Part shown: positions 58,013 through 64,000 of the stretch, in pieces
Layout of the letters: every line of letters starts with the position of its first letter
How positions within the stretch are numbered: position 1 is the stretch's first letter
NCBI GenBank assembly: GCA_026874595.1
Contig: CM049308.1
Coordinates: 17,358,001 to 17,422,000, forward strand
Reading direction: 5' to 3'
DNA from: Sipunculus nudus
Lineage: Eukaryota; Annelida; Sipuncula; Golfingiida; Sipunculidae
DNA length: 64,000 nt
Notes under the pieces: model-generated
What the model saw: the letters and a program-made list of their open reading frames with translations, nothing else
Told to the model about the DNA's origin: nothing
Database searches by the model: none
Translations under genes and position numbers: made by a program

Positions 58013-60600
58013 TATTAAAGTTTAAATCATGGAAAATCAAAAGAACAACGGTGACAGATCCCTTGGAATGTAATAACTGTTATAAGTTGATGAGAGGTAG
58101 AACATTTCGAAGATAATACAGAGTAAAGGCGGAAATATAACCCTGGATGTAGGTGGGCTTGATATGTATCACTACTTTTGACTGCCAGGGAAATGATTCA
58201 TTAATGTAATCGGGTAATTGTGATGTCTTCATTTAATGTATGCAGGTTAATGCCACACAATGATATATATACAAGAGCTCAGTGTTAGCCAACAAGCTGT
58301 CGGTATTTGCGGTCATTGTAAGGCAGAGCTGTACATATCAACGTGTCGCTGTATTGTGCTTGAAAATTCGGCTTCTGCGAGTATCGGGTTTACTTCGATG
58401 TTGAATCATCCTCCACCAATCTCAGGCTGTAATTAACAAATTAACCGCCAGTCAATATTATGAAGCAGAGTTATGCGAATCTCTTAGTACAGAGAAATAA
58501 GGCAATTTGGTAAGCTTGTCAGAATAATGTGCGTATTCTTTGTTTCATTAAACTATGTTTTGAACAGATAAATGTTCGTTTCGTGAACATTAACAGGTAT
58601 GGGTCTTTTTTAGCACACTCATTAAAGCCTTAGCTTATAATGCCTCATAAAATATAACAACTTCCGAAATACCAGTCGTCTAGTTGAGATATAATTACAG
58701 GTTTTGGAACCAGTTAAGGAATATGTTTTGTAAAACTATTATGCTATTTAAGGAAAAGTTTGTTGTAAATGCTTCACCTATACTCACAAGTCACTTGCAG
58801 ATAAACCAATGTATACTTCCGACAATGTGGAAATCCTTCAACCTATGCAAAAGAGCTGCGTGCAGATACACAGCCAGGTAACGAACAGCACTTCGTCCTG
58901 TGTTTGGGATGTCTTTTGCTCAACTATGCATGGATCTTTGTGATATGTGCTTTTTAGTCCATAATAAAACTACAACACGTCTTGTAACTGCGTATTTACA
59001 TGTCCTAATGAATGAATTTCTTTTGTCATTTTTTTATCTTGAGCCACCGAGCAAACAAGAATGCACCGGTCTATCAACAGAAATGACATCAAAGCATGGT
59101 ACTCTAATTATGATTATGTACAGTGTAATAAATTAAAAAAAGAGACAAGAAAAACAAAAATGAATCAGCCAGCCGTAGAAAGTCTTCACTTGCAAGGAGC
59201 TCGGATCACAGGCAAAATATGACGTCACAGTTCAGACAGGATAAAAAATCCGATTGCCTCCTGCCATACAGACAGTGGCATCAATTCACCTTCCAGGGTT
59301 CAGGGGTGTTTCATGGGGCAGGTTGAAGCAACTTTTTTGTAAAAAAAATACGATTGAAATAACTCTGGGCAGATCCAGGATTTAGGAATAGGATCTAGGA
59401 GGGTTCCAACCCAGGAAGACTAATGACAAAACCTTAAAAAAAACTAAAAAATTGTTTGACACCCTTTGAAAAGGTTGCCTCGAATGAAAAAGAAGGGGGT
59501 CCAGATGACAAATGAAGTAACCATATAAATACTGGTAGACATTAACATAATATATATATATATTATGCTTGCGAGAAGCAGACGTATTGCTATGTGTACA
59601 CCCGGCTCTAGTCGCGTCGACGTTGTCGTAAAATGCGCATGTGTTCACCAATGCATTTTCATTCAACAGTTTTTTTTTGTCGCTGCTTTAGCTAGGTACA
59701 TATTCATCCGTTTATTTCACAACGGCCGTCCAGCAAGGGCAATCGTAAACTTCACAATAAAATTTTGTCTCATTCCAAGAAAGCGTCTGCTCTTACAATA
59801 AACATACACATACTTACCAGAATTTGCTTCGCATCACTATGTATAAGTAATATGGCATGAAGTAACTATAATCCAAATTATTTCAATGGCCTATATCTGA
59901 TCCCCATCAACACATTTATACCTACGCCATTGGTGTATTTTTAAGTTCCGGTACATTATAGCGAGAGGATTTCTTTTCCCATAATCCTTGAATAACCAGA
60001 ACAGTCGTTTTGGTCTGCACTGTGTGCTTTTCTTCCTCTACCTTGTGGCCCTGGTTACCCTATAAGAGGCAATATAGCAATACAAGGGCAACATGAAGAT
60101 ACTAGATATAAGTCCTACTTTTATATAAATTGAATGTGTACCTATACAGGTGAAGAATATAAAAGAAACCACAGGTATTTTAATACGAAAAAGTGACGAA
60201 AATTTAAAAAAAATCGAAAGGTATTCTCTTGTAGTCATCAAAATTAGTTTAAAGAAAGATGATTTGACCAAGATTATAAATATCTCGAAATATGACCACA
60301 GAAAGGGGGGGGGTCTATGCGTAATTTATGTTATAATAATATTTTTGCAAAATGCGCATATTTTTTTGTGTATTATCGTGACATACCAGTAATTATAGGC
60401 CTACTTGTAATCTATTAACTTTATTTTGACCTTTCTGTGTTATCTTTATTTATAATATACGTTCATGGATATGTTTATAAAAAGAGAACTCTATTTATAA
60501 GTTGACAGTAAAGATATATCATATATATAAGATAAAGATATTTCATTTGATGCTTGTATTATATAGGATTCGTATGCACAATAATGTTAACAGCACGTTG
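58013..60600. other. No gene seen
   Basis: AT-rich with a short (TA)n at about 59553-59565 and scattered short frames. Nothing is supportable. Confidence 0.4.
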
Positions 60601-60601
60601 C

Positions 60602-60775
60602 CAGTGGCGGATCCAGAGTTGAGGTCCAGACCGCTCCTTTGGAGCAGCAACAACCATTTCTTTAGGGATTAAACCAAATCTTTCGGCCTTGACCCCTCAG
60701 GTTCTTGATCAGAGAACCTTTGTTAATCTTCCTAGATTGGAACTTCCAAATTCTAAAGTACTGGATCCGCCCCTG
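60602..60775. mobile_element. 174-bp MITE with 15-bp inverted ends
   Basis: The left end CAGTGGCGGATCCAG is inverted at the right end as CTGGATCCGCCCCTG, with two mismatches. ACGTT occurs just outside both ends. The CAG...CTG ends are typical of small DNA transposon derivatives. There is no coding sequence. Confidence 0.62.
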
Positions 60776-61065
60776 ACGTTATGGTCGAGATATACCACTA
60801 CTTACGATGTGCACATTCTGTTTGCGAACATGGGCATATGTACCGTCGGTACTAACATACCACCGTCACGGGGACGTTATCAGAGCCTTTCTTAGCATGA
60901 ATTTCCTACAGTTACTGATAGTGTATATAAAAATAAGCTAGATATCACACATATTCTAAAGATTAGGCAGCTGAATAACTGTATATTTGTTAGCATGTTA
61001 AAGAAATGCATGGTATGCAGAATAAAAATGTTTATAAGCAAAAGTGATGGGTAAGGCCAAATTAA

Positions 61066-62180
61066 GGTATGGTTCTCAGGCACTTTTTTTCAGAAATCGG
61101 TGCGAGCGGGCGATTTTTTTAACCATTTTTTTTTGTATGTTTCGATAAAATGTCATATGATTAGGAAAAAAAATGATAATTACAGAATAGTTATGCTTAA
61201 CAGGTAAAAGCACTGTTACTGTAAAAGCACTGTCTCTTTTATTGTATGCGGCAGTCTTACATGTGTATGTGCAGCGCTAGGATTGTCCGTTGCCATGGGA
61301 GACACGCGAGCTTGCCCAGCCCACGTGTGTGAACCCTGACGTGAAGAAACACAGCGTTCTTTGTTCTAGTTTGTTCTTTTGGCGTGTGTATTATGGGTTC
61401 TTTAGATTGTTCGGGAAATGGAAAGTCCTCGGCTTGAGGTGAAAAGTTATAATTAGGGGCTGTGTTTAGAGCCGAGAGGGAGAGGAGAGGGAAATATTCC
61501 AGCGTACACGGAAGAGTGCGAGTCAGTTTGTGGACCTTTCCGATATTGCAGTAGTTATAGATCTTCTTCGGACTTTGTAACGGATATTAATTATTCTCCA
61601 GTTTCCCTTTGGGATCACTATCAGAACTTCAATTTTGGATTAAAACAAATTGATTTTGTGATTGAACTGGACTGTTATTCTCTGAGAAGATGTATGTGAA
61701 CTGTTTATCTGAATTATATGCTTTAGAGGACTTGTTGTCATGTGACAGTGGTAGTATCCAGGTACTGTACACTTTATTTTTTTTTATGCAGTGAAATTGT
61801 ATTTATTTGCTGTTGTACTGTTGTTATACTATGTAATTGTATTGATTTAGTGTATTGTAATGTGAGGTTTTTTTAAAGAATAAATTATAATTATTTGTTA
61901 ATTAAAACCCCTGATAAAAAAACCCCTGACTTCTTTATTCATTCCCCTAGACATTTCACGCCGCCTCGTGTTACAGAATCTGATTTTTTAATCTCCATAA
62001 CAAAATTTGTGCTCTTCAAGACTACGTGATCTGTTGATATTAGTTTCCGTAACAGCACTTTATAACAAAGGAAATCATATCAAAATTATATTTTTTATTT
62101 TTCTTAAAAGACGAAAATCAAAATATTTGAAGGGAGGGGGTTAAAGTTGACGCGGGCGATGCCTGGCCTGAGAACCATAG
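61066..62180. mobile_element. MITE copy B, split by a solo LTR
   Basis: Ends ggtatggttctcaggcac and gcctgagaaccatag are inverse to each other. The two halves (61066-61213 and 62055-62180) align with the continuous copy A at 7951-8225, including the junction line aaaagcac|tttataac versus aaaagcac|tacataac. Confidence 0.68.
61214..62054 (+). mobile_element. Solo LTR, 841 bp
   Basis: The element begins TGTTACTG and ends CCGTAACA, with GCAC on both sides (61210-61213 and 62055-62058). It sits at a site that is intact in MITE copy A. An AATAAA at about 61879 and no coding sequence fit a solo LTR left after recombination between the two LTRs of a full element. The orientation is inferred from the AATAAA. 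The parent clade is not determinable from the LTR alone. Confidence 0.68.
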
Positions 62181-64000
62181 TTTCTTTTGCCTATTATAGT
62201 AAATTTAAAGAATGTGCCAAGAACATTTTAGAACATGCTCACCACGCAGACTAATGATATCAATTAATCCAAAATGTCAAAGGAAAGCACCAGTGCAAGA
62301 AAGCGTATACACTGACGGCTTTGTACATCACGATTCTGACCTTACAGGTCATTGGAAGATTGCCAGTAACACGACGTCATGAAGTTTGCTTTACCATTAA
62401 ATGCACATAAGTACGTGATAAAATTACCCATGCATTGGGATCTCAAAATTAGATTGTTATATTTATATATATAAATTTTATAAAATATTGATATATAAAA
62501 ATTATTATTTATTCAGCATTGCCAGTTCAGAATCATGTCTGTCTATCACAAGGCCGTGTTTATGTTAAAGCAGAAAATAGCTCCTAATTGAGTTATATGC
62601 AAGTACAAAGGAAGATTACACATAGTGTAGTCAAGGATGATAGCGGGGGGGGGGGGGGGGGGGGGGTGGCAGTGTCAGTATTTATTTGGAATGCCCCGCT
62701 CTAATTTACTTAGCAAACAGTTAATATCCATGCATCATAGAATTCTTAAGCAAATCCTGAAAGCTGAACCTGTCGTGAGGGGATACCTGCGGAATAAAGC
62801 CAAAGTGTCAATACATTTCAGGCGTCCCTTTCTGAAAGGAAGGGACAGTTGCGGACGGGGATGATTACTGCTAGGAGATACAGTCAACAATAAAAAATAA
62901 AAGAATACATGCAAGATGATATTTAAAATTAAAATCTTTAGCACGGTGATCGATAATTTTGCTTATCTTACCTCTGACTTAAAAAAGCCTTTGAAGAGCC
63001 TATTCATTTATGAATACAAAAAAAATAATTAACAGTTTATCAGGCATTTAATTTTACAAGAAGTGTAACAAAAATTACAAAATTTTTACATATATATAAA
63101 TCCCCAAAACCTTCTGTTGGTTTGCCAAACCTTCATGGAAAGAAGATTTTTTATTAAAGGATAGGGTGTCATATTAAAATATTGCATTCATGTAAGCCAT
63201 TGTAACTCACTTAAGCGTATCTTAAACAACTATTTAACTGTGGTTATCCTTTACAGTTCTTCATCATAATTTGCACAAATTATTACACATTTTAATGTTA
63301 CATTTAATTAAATTTGACTTGATTCGGGTTCTTAAATAGGATGTAGTCATTTCAGTTGTAAAATAGTATGTAAAGTTCATTATGTTATAATTATGGGCAT
63401 ATTTCAACTATATGATATTGGTTCCCTCTCGTGAGTCTGTGCATGTAATTATTATAATGAAATCAACAATTTTGTTATTGTTTTTATGGAATTAAAAAGG
63501 ACGATGGCTTATTATGGAAAGAAAAAGAAATGCAAAACTTTAATTACATTCAGGGCGTATGTTTTCTGTATAAGGCACATGTCAGTTTGTTAGCTTGTAT
63601 GCGAAATCAATATTGTTCTGGATCACGATGTAAAATTAGCGTTAGTTAAGCAGATATACAACACTAGAGTTTTTGTTTGCAGTTATTTGGTATAAAATTA
63701 TTAAAAAAACGTGGGCTCCAATTAAAGATGTACAATCGGCTGCAGCATCTTATGTATACCTTCCATTAAATGACTCTAGCAAGTCAAAATATATATTCGG
63801 GCAGCCATCTCATGACCAAAATGGTATCATAAAATATCAGAATAGCTCTATTCTTCATTCTTCCTTCAAGCTTGTATTATAAAGATAGTACACTTTGGCT
63901 GCTACTCATTGTCTATAGATGACTGTTTTCATGAAAAAAAATTGCTGTACCAGTGATCTTGCTTGGACGGATAAAAAAAGTCTAGATTTTGCCTTTGTGC
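62181..64000. other. No gene seen; long poly-G at about 62644
   Basis: A G tract of more than 20 bases lies at about 62644-62666. The rest is AT-rich with no supportable exon. Confidence 0.4.

Overview
This is an AT-rich eukaryotic (metazoan) window. It has no operons or prokaryotic signals, one GT-AG spliced gene, many (AT)n arrays, and several layers of nested transposons. The repeat classes point to a mollusc, probably a bivalve. They include pearl-like arrays (tandem core repeats, then a GACG/GACA microsatellite, then a terminal stem), Helitron-type ends, a Penelope-like element, a DIRS element and tRNA-derived SINEs. The species assignment is inference.

The one gene I can build with confidence is on the minus strand, from 26052 down to 12076. 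It has five exons whose GT-AG boundaries and phases (1, 2, 1, 0) all agree and give 358 residues. The protein has a signal peptide, an IIGG trypsin-type N terminus, a chymotrypsin-fold domain and a C-terminal module with nine cysteines. All three catalytic positions are replaced (His to Ala, Asp to Glu, Ser to Cys), so it is a secreted serine-protease homologue (pseudoprotease). A TATA box lies just upstream of the ATG. Its introns hold a Penelope-like element (about 19.5-21.8 kb), a pearl-like array (22.9-24.5 kb), a Tigger-like MITE, SINEs and Penelope-tail fragments with a hammerhead-like core.

Region by region: 0.36-1.77 kb is a possible 1.4-kb DNA transposon. 3.67-4.99 kb is a pearl-like array. 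5.36-6.69 kb is a duplicated segment with a non-autonomous Helitron inside one copy. 6.69-7.80 kb is a Tigger/pogo-like remnant. 7.95-8.23 kb is a MITE, and 10.3-11.1 kb a second Helitron-like element. 12.1-26.1 kb is the protease-homologue gene. 26.4-30.1 kb is a diverged tandem duplication. 30.6-32.35 kb is a decayed L1/Tx1-type LINE. 32.35-39.77 kb is an 841-bp inverted repeat around a 4.65-kb spacer, with a 1,080-bp LTR-like insertion in one arm. 41.3-43.45 kb is an inverted pearl-like array. 43.6-44.0 kb is a SINE pair. 45.42-51.07 kb is a GC-rich DIRS retrotransposon with inverted terminal repeats, an internal complementary region, gag, RT/RNase H and tyrosine recombinase remnants. 60.6 kb holds a small MITE. 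61.07-62.18 kb is a second copy of the 7.95-kb MITE, split by an 841-bp solo LTR.

The window is most informative as a record of nested insertion. In three places both an empty and a filled copy of the target are present, so element ends and target duplications can be read directly. Large AT-rich stretches (1.8-3.6, 33.2-34.9, 35.9-37.8, 51.6-53.5, 54.2-57.8 and 62.2-64 kb) hold nothing I can support.
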